Source of the DNA: Crambe crambe
Lineage: Eukaryota > Porifera > Demospongiae > Poecilosclerida > Crambeidae
Length of the DNA stretch: 64,000 bases
Reading direction: 5' to 3'
Assembly (NCBI GenBank): GCA_963924555.1
Contig: OZ004590.1
Span: forward strand, 1,527,001-1,591,000
Below, one piece after another: positions 23,801-33,800 of the stretch. Numbering within the stretch: position 1 is the first letter of the stretch; each line of letters starts with the position of its first letter. A program made the position numbers and the translations under genes. The notes beneath the pieces are model-generated. The model was given only the letters and a program-made list of their open reading frames with translations. It was not told where the DNA came from and ran no database searches.

Positions 23801-26800
23801 TCATCAGAAAACGAAGGAGAAGCTCGGTAAACTCAACAACAGCTTCAGCTGGTGAAATAGATTCAAGGACTTCTTCTGGTAAAGAGTCACAATCTACAGT
23901 ATCATAATATAGCATGTAATCCAGCATGTAATGCATCTGTTTCAGCACAAATTAATAACTGCATGCACTAGGTCAGCTCAACTATACGGCCAATTATTAT
24001 TAGTAGCACTTTAGGGGCCATTATGTCAAACCTGTCATTGTGATTTTTATAGATAATAAACTACAAGTACTTGGTAACCATTGATCCCAACAGCATGAAT
24101 GAAAAAAGAAAAAACAACAAAAACCAAAACAAAAAACAAACAAACCAAACCAAACCAAAGCAAAAAAAAATAAAAAAACCTTGGGTTGGTAAAGAGTCAG
24201 CTACGCCAGACTAAACCCAGAAAATTTTGATTTTTAGAGTCAAATTTGGTGCATTCTGGAGTTTTTGGAATACTAGCCATAATTGCATTTTTTCACATGG
24301 GGGGCAATGCCCCTCTAATTTTTCAGAATGGGCCCCCCTTGCCCTCTGTCGAGCCTCCCCATGTACAGGTTGACATTATTATAATAATTTTGTACCTGAA
24401 TTTTCTTGATTCAATTCTTTGCCGCCAATTGTAGTGGCAACCTCAACAGAGTAACTGCCACTCTCAAATTGCATCAATTTCCATATTAGTTCTGCAAGAA
24501 TTTTCTGCTCTTCTTCACCTGTCAGTCTGTCAGCCAATGGAGATATTAAATCAACAATTCCCCGCTGTAACAAGATTGAAGCATTCTCGGCAACATTTGT
24601 TAAATATTTTGTCATCTTAAGGGGCATTTGTAAAGACATGTCAGTAGATAACAAAGATTCGATGCTTGTTAGCATGTCAGTAAGTTTAATGATCTCATCA
24701 TCTCTGAGCACATAATGTGTAGAGTCACCACACTTGGGCATTAAGCATGAAAGGAGGGCCCTAGTAATCAGTCGCAGTGTAACATTTGGAGATTGTAGGA
24801 GGAGGAACGGAGCTTGTGAATATTTGTGGTGAACATGTGACTGGATATTGCTCAGGTTTGCTGCACACAGGAACAGAATCTTAACGCTGAGCAGGATGGT
24901 TTGTAACAGAACATTTTCCTGTAAGTGCAAGTCAAAAACCTTTACATTAAGTCACCCTTTACCTTTTAGAGATAACAAAACAAAAAACAACAACATAGCA
25001 AGTAAAAATTAACAAAATGAAAAGCACTAACCCTCAAGGCACACTAAGAGTGCTAAGTATCAATATGTGTTTGCAGATGCTGAACAGATCACTGAGGTAT
25101 CATCTATTAAATTTGCATGTGCAGCTAGCTAGCATGCAGTGTAGAGTCCACATTCTAATTTTGAATTATCATCAGTGCCTATATTTAAAGAATACTGCTT
25201 GGAGAACTGCACAGATAGGATTAAATACTCAGGTAAGATAGCTAATGACTGGTCATGAGCAACACTATCATAGACTTGTCACTAAAAACACTCCAGCCAG
25301 CTAACAATGCCTAGATGATGCTCTCCAATGTGTTTAAATTGAGCTGATTTTTGGAAAAGGCTTTATTCCAGAAAGAAGGACAAGATACTATAATTATAGC
25401 CATATAATGCATACTCAGTGCTACCGACCATTACCTACTCTACCTGAAAGGCTTTAGGCTGCATGAGAATACAAGGTGAGCTCTGCGTGGACTGGTGTAG
25501 AGCAACAGCACGAATGAAATTGAAGCATTCTGATCACTACTGGTTGTGTGGTGGATGTAACACACACACACACATACACACACTGAGGGTATATAATATG
25601 TAATTGCTTAAACAGTCCCTTGGAGGACGCAAGTAAGCTGACTCTCAGGTTGAAATTGTTGAGTATAGGTCTACATTCCAAAATGCATGTACATAGTGTC
25701 ATGATTAGTAGCACCATATGTGTGTGTATGATGAGCATGCTCCAAAGTGATTGCAATAGGCAAGGCAAGCAGCTTGCCACTTCTAGGGTGTGATTGTACA
25801 TTCCTCAGCGCCATCTAGAAATCATAGTACATACTATTACAGAGCAATGCTACTTATAGAGCTTATACAGCAAGTACCACAGCATTAAAAAAGAAGTGGT
25901 CATTCATATTGGTGGGGCTTGAAAACTTTAGTTTCACATGCTACCTTTATGTACATTTACACCAAACTTAGGGCTTCCGTTAGTTTTTATTGTCTGGAGA
26001 GAGGGAGCTGTTTCAACTACGTGCAGAAGATTAACTCTTTATAATCAACAGTTAAAATACCGTAAATCTGGAAATTTTCGCGTAAAATATCTTCGCGTTT
26101 TATTTTTTCGATGCGTTTATTATTCGTTTTTTGAATCACCCGCGAATTATTTTCAACAATGAAAATTTCGCTACTAAATCCAGCTGGAGAAAAATGGCGG
26201 TAAGTGCTAGCGCAGAGTTCCAGATCACTTGCTGTGTTCGTGGCTACCATGTGTACTGTGACATGTGGGATGCCAGTCTAGGTGAAACGCTAGAGTGTGA
26301 GGGAGCCAACGAATGAAAAGGACAGGTACACGGTGGCAGTGAAGAAATCAGGTACGATTGTAGGACGTGATCGAAAGACTATCTCGAACTAACTAACTCT
26401 GCCTCTACTTCACAATTCGCTCGAGCAATAGCCCGAGAAGGAACAGGGGGATCTGGAAGACCTTCAAATACTTGGAGAGCTAGAGACTAGTACGCAATGC
26501 AATGTGCTTCCTACCGTATATATTTTCAATATTTTAATAATCCGTTGTAGAAAATATTTCACGTGTTTAATTTTCGTTGTTTGAGCCAACCGCGAATTAT
26601 TTTTAACAGCGAAAATTTCCAGATTTACGGTATAATATTTCTGATGAATTAACCCTCCAATTACATGATATTATTATACATACCTCTGACAGATTCTGAA
26701 CCACATCCATAGGCAAGTGGTTGAGTTGGCTGATAATCCTTACCAAGAGCCCCTGCTCTTCCAACTGAATCTTTACATCACCACTTAACTCCAATGTCAT

Positions 26801-27482
26801 AAAAATCAGTTCCAGGAATCTTGCAAGAGGTATTAGCCACACTTGCAACTCAGCATCCCCTATAAATTGTGCACAATAATTATAATATTTGTGTATATTT
26901 CTTCTGAGCCCCCATGTCCTAGGGTACTTAGGGTAGATAGGCCCATGCATGCCTATAGCCTTGTTCCCATTTGTTGCACAAGAGGGACCAGATATGGAGG
27001 TGTATAGGTTGTTGTGGACTTCTGTTTCTTACCACAAAGCTGAATAACCCTACAGGCCAGCTGCATCACAAAATAGACGAATGCTTTGTTTTGAGCAACT
27101 AATTCAAGGAAAGATAGCCTCTGAGATTCATCATTAGTACCATAGTACATCTTTAATAGACCAACTGAAATGTTAGTCAACTTGAATACTGGGTTTAACC
27201 CGTCTTCCAATACTAGAGGGAGGTGAGGTGCAGAGAAGTCAATAGAGAATAAAACAGCAGCAGCTCTTCTAAGAAAGCAGGAAAAAATGGGACCAGTCAT
27301 TTCCTCGGTGATCAAGGGAAGGAAAGCTTGCCACTGTTTTTCTTCTTCTGGGCTTTCTTCGTCATTGTCGATGTCTGCATGATCATCATCGAGTTCCTAC
27401 ACGTGAAGCAAATGAATTAGCTAAATGTCATAGTTTCTATAAGACGCCTTACAATCTTTTCCTCTAGTACTGGAGTGCTCAT
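12375..27482 (-). CDS. Long multi-exon gene: ARM-like, TPR-like, HNH-like and C-terminal Cys cluster
   Basis: Exons on the minus strand: 27482-27453 (start, MSTPVLEEKI), 27396-27033, 26859-26684, 24918-24396, 23893-23572, 22954-22791, 21259-21149 (tentative), 17576-17403, 16196-15494 and 14836-12375 (stop TAA). All listed junctions are GT/AG and phase-consistent except the 23572/22954 join, which is off by one base. Summed length is about 5,029 nt, roughly 1,675 aa. The N-terminal two thirds is helix- and leucine-rich like ARM/HEAT repeats. The last exon begins with a TPR-like segment (KYAQGCYKFGCYAEAD), then CFLC..CKSHVFPR and CCRRCE (HNH-like), and near the C-terminus a CWYCxxLCHYC..FCSEKC cluster. 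Paralogue of the 27631-35677 gene. No function is known to me; a nucleic-acid-binding or scaffold role is inference. Confidence 0.7.
15494..16196 (-). CDS. ARM-like exon of the minus-strand gene
   Basis: Acceptor TTTATAG|TGG at 16197-16198 and donor AAAG|GTATGT at 15493. Encodes about 234 aa with amphipathic helices (for example FPLLESILKKEQFQTLACKL, LWNLLHHESIRTKVL) typical of ARM/HEAT repeats, and a basic patch (KKKTKSKK). It joins in phase to the terminal exon. Confidence 0.75.
16383..16550. repeat. AGAGAGTG hairpin plus a two-copy tandem repeat
   Basis: CAGAGAGAGTGGTAGCTCTC (16385) is a hairpin-type repeat also seen near 16665, 44283, 47680 and 58401. At about 16446-16541 a unit of about 52 bp (AATAGTGTAATTCCAGTTCC..ACACCTTACCTATCAT) occurs twice in direct orientation. 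Confidence 0.55.
16662..16800 (+). repeat. Dispersed repeat copy (AGAGAGTG head)
   Basis: TCAGAGAGTGTGGTAGCACT followed by CTCTATGTAGGG and a TCTTCTATTCTTGCTACAGG stretch matches the family at 8141 and 5145, lying in an intron of the minus-strand gene. Confidence 0.45.
17157..17341. mobile_element. Possible short MITE (CCATGTAGGGTTAG ends)
   Basis: CCATGTAGGGTTAGCC at 17157 recurs inverted, with two mismatches, at about 17325-17341. The interval reads open on the minus strand for 69 codons (Cys-rich) but lacks matching splice sites, so I treat it as a small inverted-repeat insert between exons. Confidence 0.4.
17403..17576 (-). CDS. ARM-like exon of the minus-strand gene
   Basis: Acceptor TTTTTTTGGCAG|GG at 17577-17578 and donor CCAG|GTTTCA at 17402; exactly 58 codons, phase 0 to 0 (GGISDNQYWN..EESQ). 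It joins in frame to the exon starting at 16196 and upstream to 21149 or 22791, both phase 0. The LINE lies in the intron just upstream. Confidence 0.65.
17743..19295 (+). pseudogene. LINE endonuclease region
   Basis: Starting near ATG 17743, the frame reads DLVVCTWNVRTLVES, then has a stop (TGA, 17824), then continues RKLDLLVKELRGYGVSIAG, IQETRWFGKDVW and later FITVVCAYAPT, the classic exonuclease-endonuclease-phosphatase motifs of a LINE. It decays into several frames toward 19250, where PPTEEELAKF leads to the inversion breakpoint. Not functional. Confidence 0.75.
19296..20522 (-). pseudogene. Inverted LINE reverse transcriptase block
   Basis: Read on the minus strand from 20520: ALNKMKKRKAGRKTEILPEL, then VWNDGEVVRDWKDAEVIPI, ESQSGFRKGRGCCDMI, VRNGLRQGCTLAPTLFNIY, the catalytic RADDVAIYAGS (A-D-D), SVDTKRAVYEAVILAMLFYG, AETWTL and finally ILGVTKYQQWQERLTFKHLANKFG (given as parts of one run). 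Frameshifts occur between blocks. The block is a complete RT domain in reverse orientation relative to the flanking LINE parts. Confidence 0.75.
20523..20912 (+). pseudogene. LINE 3' end with C-terminal zinc finger
   Basis: The frame at 20523 gives WSIPDLIMYRRLTWLGHLGH and WRDVASVDLQDLG. A one-base shift near 20800 moves to the frame ending CACGRSFRRQSDLTRHTRYC. It continues directly from where the inverted RT block should have ended (KFG then EWSIPD). Confidence 0.7.
21149..21259 (-). CDS. Tentative exon of the minus-strand gene
   Basis: AACAG|GATTGG acceptor at 21260-21261 and GAG|GTCATG donor at 21148 bound 37 in-frame codons (phase 0 to 0), containing VLVKFWQENKIRAVARTIAL. This fits between the exons at 22791 and 17576 without changing frame and has helical ARM character. 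Splice sites are weak, so it may be chance. Confidence 0.3.
22389..22467. mobile_element. Short MITE (GTAGGGATGAATGCTGAACC ends)
   Basis: GTAGGGATGAATGCTGAACC followed by CAAAGTCA at the left is repeated inverted as TGACTTTGGGTAGGTTCAGC followed by AATCATCCCTA. About 80 bp overall, in an intron. Confidence 0.6.
22791..22954 (-). CDS. ARM-like exon of the minus-strand gene
   Basis: Acceptor CTTCCTTAG|GATT (22955-22956) and donor TTTCAG|GTACAC (22790). Encodes LPNTVMKAAFNELMVVIFTL and LAQEIARSGFVQIFTSFLI, a good helical repeat. Its start needs one base from the previous exon, whereas the exon ending at 23572 leaves two, so a small exon or a frame error lies between. Confidence 0.6.
23014..23564. 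mobile_element. MULE-like MITE (TAGCCTTGTCC / GGACGAGGCTA ends)
   Basis: TAGCCTTGTCCCCCAGGCCC followed by TCTTTT at 23014 is matched inverted by AAAGAGGGCCTAGGGACGAG followed by GCTA ending at 23564. The flanks TAGCTACAT and TAATTACAT agree at 7 of 9 positions, in keeping with an old 9-bp target duplication. The element begins 8 bp past the exon boundary at 23572. Confidence 0.65.
23572..23893 (-). CDS. ARM-like exon of the minus-strand gene
   Basis: Acceptor ATACTGTAG|ATTG (23894-23895) continues the phase-1 end of the exon at 24396. Donor GCTAT|GTAATT at 23571. Encodes VVEFTELLLRFLMKTLLPYE and SECFLLMSWIIAESDEHTKK, helical repeat sequence. Its donor is only 8 bp from a MITE, and its end phase (2) does not match the next exon. 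Confidence 0.55.
24396..24918 (-). CDS. ARM-like exon of the minus-strand gene
   Basis: Acceptor TTACAG|GAAAATG (24919-24920), donor TTCAG|GTACAA (24395). 174 codons of helix-rich sequence (LLQTILLSVKILFLCAANLS, IIKLTDMLTSIESLL, KILAELIWKLMQFE). Phase 0 in, phase 1 out, consistent with the neighbouring exons. Confidence 0.75.
25561..25583. repeat. (CA)n microsatellite
   Basis: A short run of CA dinucleotides interrupted once (CACATACACA) inside an intron. Confidence 0.7.
26058..26632. mobile_element. MITE with TA target duplication (TACCGTAAATCTGGAAATTT ends)
   Basis: TACCGTAAATCTGGAAATTT at 26058 recurs inverted as AAATTTCCAGATTTACGGTA ending at 26632, followed by TAATATTT. TA at both ends fits a Tc1/mariner-type duplication. 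A CGCGAATTATTTT..AACA..GAAAATTT motif occurs twice in direct orientation, near both ends. It lies in the intron between exons 24918 and 26684. Confidence 0.75.
26684..27482 (-). CDS. First three exons of the minus-strand gene (intact copy of 1-741)
   Basis: Exons 27482-27453, 27396-27033 and 26859-26684, with introns of 56 and 173 bp. They encode MSTPVLEEKI, an acidic segment, then MTGPIFSCFLRRAAAVLFSI and LIPLARFLELIFMTLELSG. A reading frame that continues from 27033 past the donor GTG|GTAAG (to about 26953) is intronic. The equivalent exons at 1-741 are about 95 percent alike by eye. Confidence 0.8.
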
Positions 27483-27630
27483 GACAGCTCAGTTTAACAG
27501 TTGGTAAAGGGTCTACGAGATGGCTAGCTTCGTGGGAGGGGCCTGGGGAGGCTAGCTACGCCCACTTTTTAAAGTTTGTGTAAATACAAACCAGTAGTCA
27601 GTACAGAGTTGTGTGACTTACAAGTTCAAA
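27483..27630. promoter_or_regulatory. Bidirectional promoter region between divergent paralogues
   Basis: Only 148 bp separate the start codons at 27482 (minus) and 27631 (plus), so both genes must share this spacer for initiation unless upstream untranslated exons exist. It includes a CTACGCCCACTTTT element also present in copy 1. No TATA box is obvious. Confidence 0.5.
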
Positions 27631-27898
27631 ATGGAGCAGGAGAGAGGTGTAGAGAGTGGCGAGTGCTATTTTAAGCGTACGTTATTGGACGAACTGACGA
27701 AGCATTTATGTGGAGAAATGAAAAACTTCACCGACCCTGTCTGGAATCAAACAGCTAATAAGCTCGTTGAGGAGGCGTACGAGAATTTTGAAAGGATAGA
27801 ATCGAATGGAGATGGAGAGAAGTTTACCTATGAGGTAGCTGCTACCAAACCAGGGCTGGTTCATGCATTGCATAACTTTATTGTGGCTGTCTTCACAG
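27631..27898 (+). CDS. Exon 1 of the plus-strand gene
   Basis: Starts MEQERGVESGECYF and ends at CACAG|GTAAAA (phase 1). The dead copy at 908-4685 preserves the same start and donor. Confidence 0.8.
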
Positions 27899-30800
27899 GT
27901 AAAAGTTAGGCTACGTATACTGGTAGGCTACGTATACTGGTAGCCTCGTACCCAGGCCTGGGTACGAGGCTAGGCTACTGGGTGCTTTTATAAATTGTGT
28001 CTGGTGGTGCCAGCCCCAAGTAATGGAAGGGTCTGATGAAAAGCAGGCCATGTAGCTAAAAATGAATTACAAATACATATTATAGAATTACCACAAAAGT
28101 TTATTTCTCTACGTGAAACTATCACATTCTATGCTTGTTATGTGATATAATAATATACTAGTATTAATTTTGATGAAAGGGGTCTTAACATTAGAGACTG
28201 GTTTAATTCAACACCATAAAAATCCAGATTATGAGCTTTAAAATGATACCATTAACTCCGTTTTGAATTTTTGTCCATAGACTCCTTTTCTCAACTATAC
28301 CATCACAAATGTGTGGGGTGAGTCTGATCTGAGGAAACAACTATGAAATTGTATTATTGTGCATGCGCATAAATTCAACCATCTGAGAGAAATTGTAGCC
28401 AGAGATTGTCTTTGAGTAGCCAGAAGTCAGATGAGATAAAATAATTATCTTCAAAGATTAAAGGTATGAGGAGACATACATGCCCGGCTGTAGAATATAT
28501 CTTTTACTCTTCACTTTCTCAGTCATTCTTCTCTCTCCTCAGTGGTCTCTGCGCACAATGGGCTCTGTCTCTTTCCCTTCCATGTCTTAGTTTCCTTGCC
28601 TTATCTTGCTCTATACTGCTATAGCTATTGTGGAAAACACAGCATGTGGTAATGCATGGTCTTCACATGGAAAACAATTAGGATGTATATATGGGATAGG
28701 CTCCCTCAGTCTCACCTCAGTTATCAGTTGTTCTACAAGAACAACTGATAACTGCCATTACTATTACCATCATTCTTATTTCTTGGTTTCAGCATTGCCA
28801 CAAGGACTCACTCATGATGTTGCTAACGCTTGGCTGTTCTCACATGGGTTCCTACTTGGCCTGACAAAGCATCATCCTATTGCTAAGCTAGTGGTTGAGA
28901 ATGGCCTACTACCTCATATTATTGATGAGCTTCAAAGATTAAGACTCACTGAAGTCAACTGGGTATGTATAATACATAATATTTTAATTTGCAGCTGTAG
29001 GGCATTGGCTAGACTGTATGGTAGAGGTGTCATGAAGGTATTTTGGTTTCTTGTGCATGCAGTAAGAATGCATGCTTTAGTCCAGTAGTCAGTAACTAAC
29101 GGTAACCCCTCCAATATAATTACACCCTGTTGCTATAATGTTGCTATGTATTGCACTGCTGTGTGTGCTTTATAACTGCCCCAGGTGCGAGCAGCAGTAC
29201 AGTTTATCAATTATTGTTACTACATCACATACATGTAGTATGAAATGCCTGCTGATTTTTCATGCCAGGAAAGAGGGAAGTAGGAAGACTGAGCATGAAC
29301 TTAGAAAAAGCTACATATGTAATTTTCCATACATACCAACATGCCATAAGAATTGAGTAGCAGAGGTGGTTGGTGGAATTATTCAAATTCTGGCTTGTAG
29401 GGATGTCCCTTGGTGATGGATGTAAATGTAGGGTTATTTTGATATGAGGCTGCATTATATAATACAGCCCAACTACTTATAGATATTTGCACTCAGTGCA
29501 CACCTCATTTCTATGCAAGATATGCCTTATTCATTTATTTAAGTAACTATGAAGCTGAAAGAAGTCTTGAAGTGGCCTATCACATGTATGCTTTTATTAT
29601 CATGCCCCCATTCTTGTAAATGTGTGCATTGGCTTCAAGATGGTGAAGAAAGAATCGCTAGTGCTCTGTTTGCATTAATGTGGTATAGTAGAAGATCAAA
29701 TAAAAAGACCTGCCTCTAGATAATATAATTATCATGATAACAGTAAGTGATTATGTGGACAAACTGTGATGTTACGTCTTTTTTTCTCAAACAGAACAAG
29801 TCTAGAATTCTTTGAACTTTTATATTAAGACATAATTATTAGAACATTGTAACAAAGATGAGTTTGTAACCTGACCGCCATCCCTACACAGAGAGTGCTA
29901 GAATCACTATGAACGATGCTTTAAATGCTTACTAGCTAACTTTAGCACTCATTTGAACCTTTCTACTGTCCCTATAGGCATATTCAACTATTATAGACCA
30001 TGCAGAAACCGTAATAACCCTTTACCTCTCCTTCTTCTTAATTGTGTGACTATAGCTATGCATGAGGAACTGTTTTTCTCCCCCATAGGCTACCAAGAGC
30101 ATCCTTATCTCTGATCTGGTTATTCTCTATAACTGTGTTTATAATGTGAGCATCAATGGATACTTCCATACATACTCTTTTTTGGATATCCTTGGCCCTT
30201 ATCTTAGAGCATCTGATCGTACAATGAATCTGCATGCCAAAATGATTATGGCTTATATCTCTTCAACTCTCCAAGAAGAAGAGGTACAAGAATTACTGTG
30301 CCTTACTCCAACTACTGCAAATAATCTTATTGCCACCTTTGGGGAAGCTAGTACATCTGTGAATAGGAAGTCGGGTGGATTCACTGTGACAGAATTGGCT
30401 CATACCTTTACACGACTTCTGGTGTGCCAAAAAAATATTGAACTTATAGCCAAGTCTGATATTCTACCTGCGATTGTAACAGCACTAAGCTGTGGGGATG
30501 TGCAGGAACAACAAGCTACTTATCAGCTGTTGTGGCTCATTTTAAAGCAGTCCGGCTTCAAATCCATTGCTACTGAAGGTGAATTTCCACTACCAGAATG
30601 TCTAGAACAATTGCAGCAGTCTGATGATGACTCACTTCAGCTCTTGGCATTTTGTGTACTTTTTGAACTGGATTGTACATCAACTGAAGGTATGCACATC
30701 ATTCATACTAATAACTGAATAGTTAGCTGAGTCACCATGCACAGTATCAATTATTATACATGTAACGTGCACAAACACCTCATAAAGTAAACCCTCGCAA

Positions 30801-33800
30801 ATCCAGGATAACTGGAGACCAAGGTCCATGATTCATATTTGATAGCTTCAGATTATAAATTTGTGCATTGGATTTCTGTCCCACCCCCTACTTGTACTAC
30901 ACCCTGAACTGGGGTTTAAATGCTGAATTAAGAGCCAACAAGTGGCATTTGAGAGGAATGTTCCCCCCATGTGCTATCTAATCGCCTAAATTGGAAGGGG
31001 GGGGGGCAGTCCACTTAAATACATCAAATTTTAAAAGCGCCGTGAGATTTAGAAATTGTTATTCAAATTGACGAGGGTCTGGATTAAAGGAATTTGGGTC
31101 CATACCTGCAGTTGTTTGGGACAATTTGCTTGCATGAATTTTAGTTGAAATGGTTTTTTAATCAGGTGACTATTATTATAGCCTGTACAGTGAAACTTGC
31201 TTTGTTTCCAGCAATAAATTTATTAGGGTATAGGGTAATGATTACCATATAGCATGAAACCTTCTGATAGATTGAAGTGTGAAACATAAATTCCCTTGTT
31301 TTTGTGTACTATAGTTTCTCAAAATCAACTCCAAGAAATTTCCCCACTATGCAGTATATGTATGTAATTATATCCATCCCTATTTCCAAGTTTAGAAACC
31401 ACAATTATCCCATTGACCATGTAAAACATGGTGACTTAGTAGCATCCTCACTCAATAATACCATGCTTTGACATTTCAGATTTGCCACTGATGATGAAGT
31501 ACATCAAGGGCTGCTACAAGTATGAGCACTTCACCAACTGTATTAAAATGTGTGAGAAGTACTTGCATAAATTTACCAGCTCAATTGAGTGTGGTGATGC
31601 ACATCTATTGAAGCTTTACAAGGGCAAGTCTCTCTTCTGCATGTATAGAAGGCAAGCATTTCAAATTGAACTGCTAGAGAAAAAAGGAATTAAGAGTGGG
31701 AAGAAATATCAGCTCATGCACAAGCAGTGTTTTGATATTGCTGGGGAATGTATTGGCCTCCTGATATCAGCCATTGATGGTGAATTTATCGATGATGAAG
31801 GGCTGAAAATGCTGGACTTAGCAATGATTGATTTCTCAAAAGAGACTAACAAGCTCAATGACTTCAACCGTTGTCTGCTTTGTCAAAAGAATGCAAAGCT
31901 TCACCGAAGCCACATCTTTCCAAGGAGCATTCTGGAAAAATTTGGCAAGGGTATGTCTCGTCCAGAAAAGACTAAGCAGAATATTACACCAATGAGACCT
32001 GGACCCCTGCAGTCACCAAGAAGTGCAATGACCACATTCTTGTTCTGTGATGCCTGTGAACATCTGTTTAGCCGTAATGGAGAAATGCAATTCTCACCCA
32101 TGTTCTTAGATGTTCTTTATAATATCAAATCTTCAAACAGCCTAGCAAGTGAGCATCATATATCGTACGAGAAGTGGTTGTACCAATTTTGTATTGGATT
32201 GATGTTTCGGTTCCTTGCTCAGTTCTATCCTCATGATTTCTGCAATGACAATGACATTTATAAGTTCTTTACTCTCTGTCGGAAGTATCTCCTTTCTTCA
32301 GATAATATTGCCAAAGATGACCTGCCAGATATTGCTATATTTGTCAATCCTGTTTCTGTGGTACCTAAAGAGGCCAAAGTAGGTTTCATGGACCATGCTC
32401 TCAATTATCCACTGATATTATCCAGCAGCAGTTTACCTTTGGATGGCATTGATCAGAAAACTCCAGACAAAATTTTCTACTTCATAGTTCATTTTGGCAT
32501 TATCAATGTCATTGGTATAGTGAATTCTGCTCAGAAAGAGGGCTTACCTGCTGAGTGCTTCATTCATGAAGCTGGTGGTGTTCTGCATGTTCCAGACAAC
32601 CAAGAACGCTACAATGCAATGCCAAGAGGTCTCTGGAAATATTTTAAACATCAAGCAGTAGAAATAGAGGCAGAATATTTACAAATGTCTCTCAGTCGTC
32701 TCAACTGGCAGGAAGATAATGTCCTTACTGAACCCCCAGAAGAGTTGGTGAACTTGTTCTCATTTATTCCAAGCTACGATAGAGATATTGAAGATCAAGC
32801 CCAGAAATTGCGTCCAGCCACCGTTGCTGGTGCTGAGAAGACATTGAATTTTCTGCCAAAAGGTTTCCAATTGTATCATTATGAAGAAAAGCGGAGTGTG
32901 TTCATTCCTGATAACCACAAGTTAATTTTTCATAGCAACACACGAAATGCCAGTAAACTAAGCCATACTTTATTTCTTGCAGTTGGTAATGAAGGAATCT
33001 TTTCATTCAATAGGCCCTATATAATTTGCCACATCTACCAACATGGCCTTCAGCTACATTCTGCTTTCTTTATAAATCCCAACACATTGCAAGCTGAAGA
33101 TTTCTTGCCCGATTCTGATCCCAAAATACGTGCCAAAGACATTAAACCATTTTCCCTCATTCGTGAAAATATGCCTGCACTTCTAAAACAAATACTTCTT
33201 TCTAAAGGTGTTTGTAACTTGAAATACTTGCTACGCAGGATTGAAATGAGGTAATGAAAATAGAATTAAGGGCTGATATAACCGTAAAGCAGGAAGGTCA
33301 TGTTGAAGAACAAAATGTCAGGTGCATTTTGTGTATTCATAAATTGCGCTGTGTATTTTATAAATTATGCAACCATTTCTAAATATATCTATACTCTTTT
33401 AATGCTGATGTTATTCTAAACAATGAAGAAAAGTAGGGATGGCTGTGTGCGGTTCAACAAAGTTCAGCAACAAAAGAGTGAACTTCAGTTAAGTAACTCC
33501 TAACCCGTCATCAACTACGAGCTAACTATTCCTAGTTAGCTCGTAGGAGCTAACTAGGAATAACCATTGAATAACCATTCAAAACGGCCATTAAAAACTG
33601 CTGTTTTGAATGGTTATTCTCATGCATAGCTTGATTGAAGTATGTGTAGTGGAAATTTGGAAGCCTCAAAGTCTTAATTCTGAGATTCTCCTTCACCATG
33701 GCTCTCTCTTTGGCACTTCAAATGATCACTAGTTTGTGTACACTGCAATCTCTGTTGTCTCTGTCTTTTAGTTAGTTCTCTGCGGCTTGATTGGTTGGCA

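Larger units (their letters stand above)
26771..28045. repeat. Segmental duplication, copy 2 (copy 1 at 1-4762)
   Basis: From CTTTACATCACCACTT (26771, equals position 1) to GCAGGCCATGTAGCT near 28054 the sequence parallels 1-1061 plus 4576-4766. It covers the 5' ends of both divergent genes and the shared spacer. Similarity ends just inside intron 1 of the plus gene. Confidence 0.85.

Noticed and set aside
26603-26950. Minus-strand frame read as one protein with a tail after NLSE
   Set aside because: It reads through an acceptor (26860) at one side and a donor (26683) at the other; only 26859-26684 is exon.
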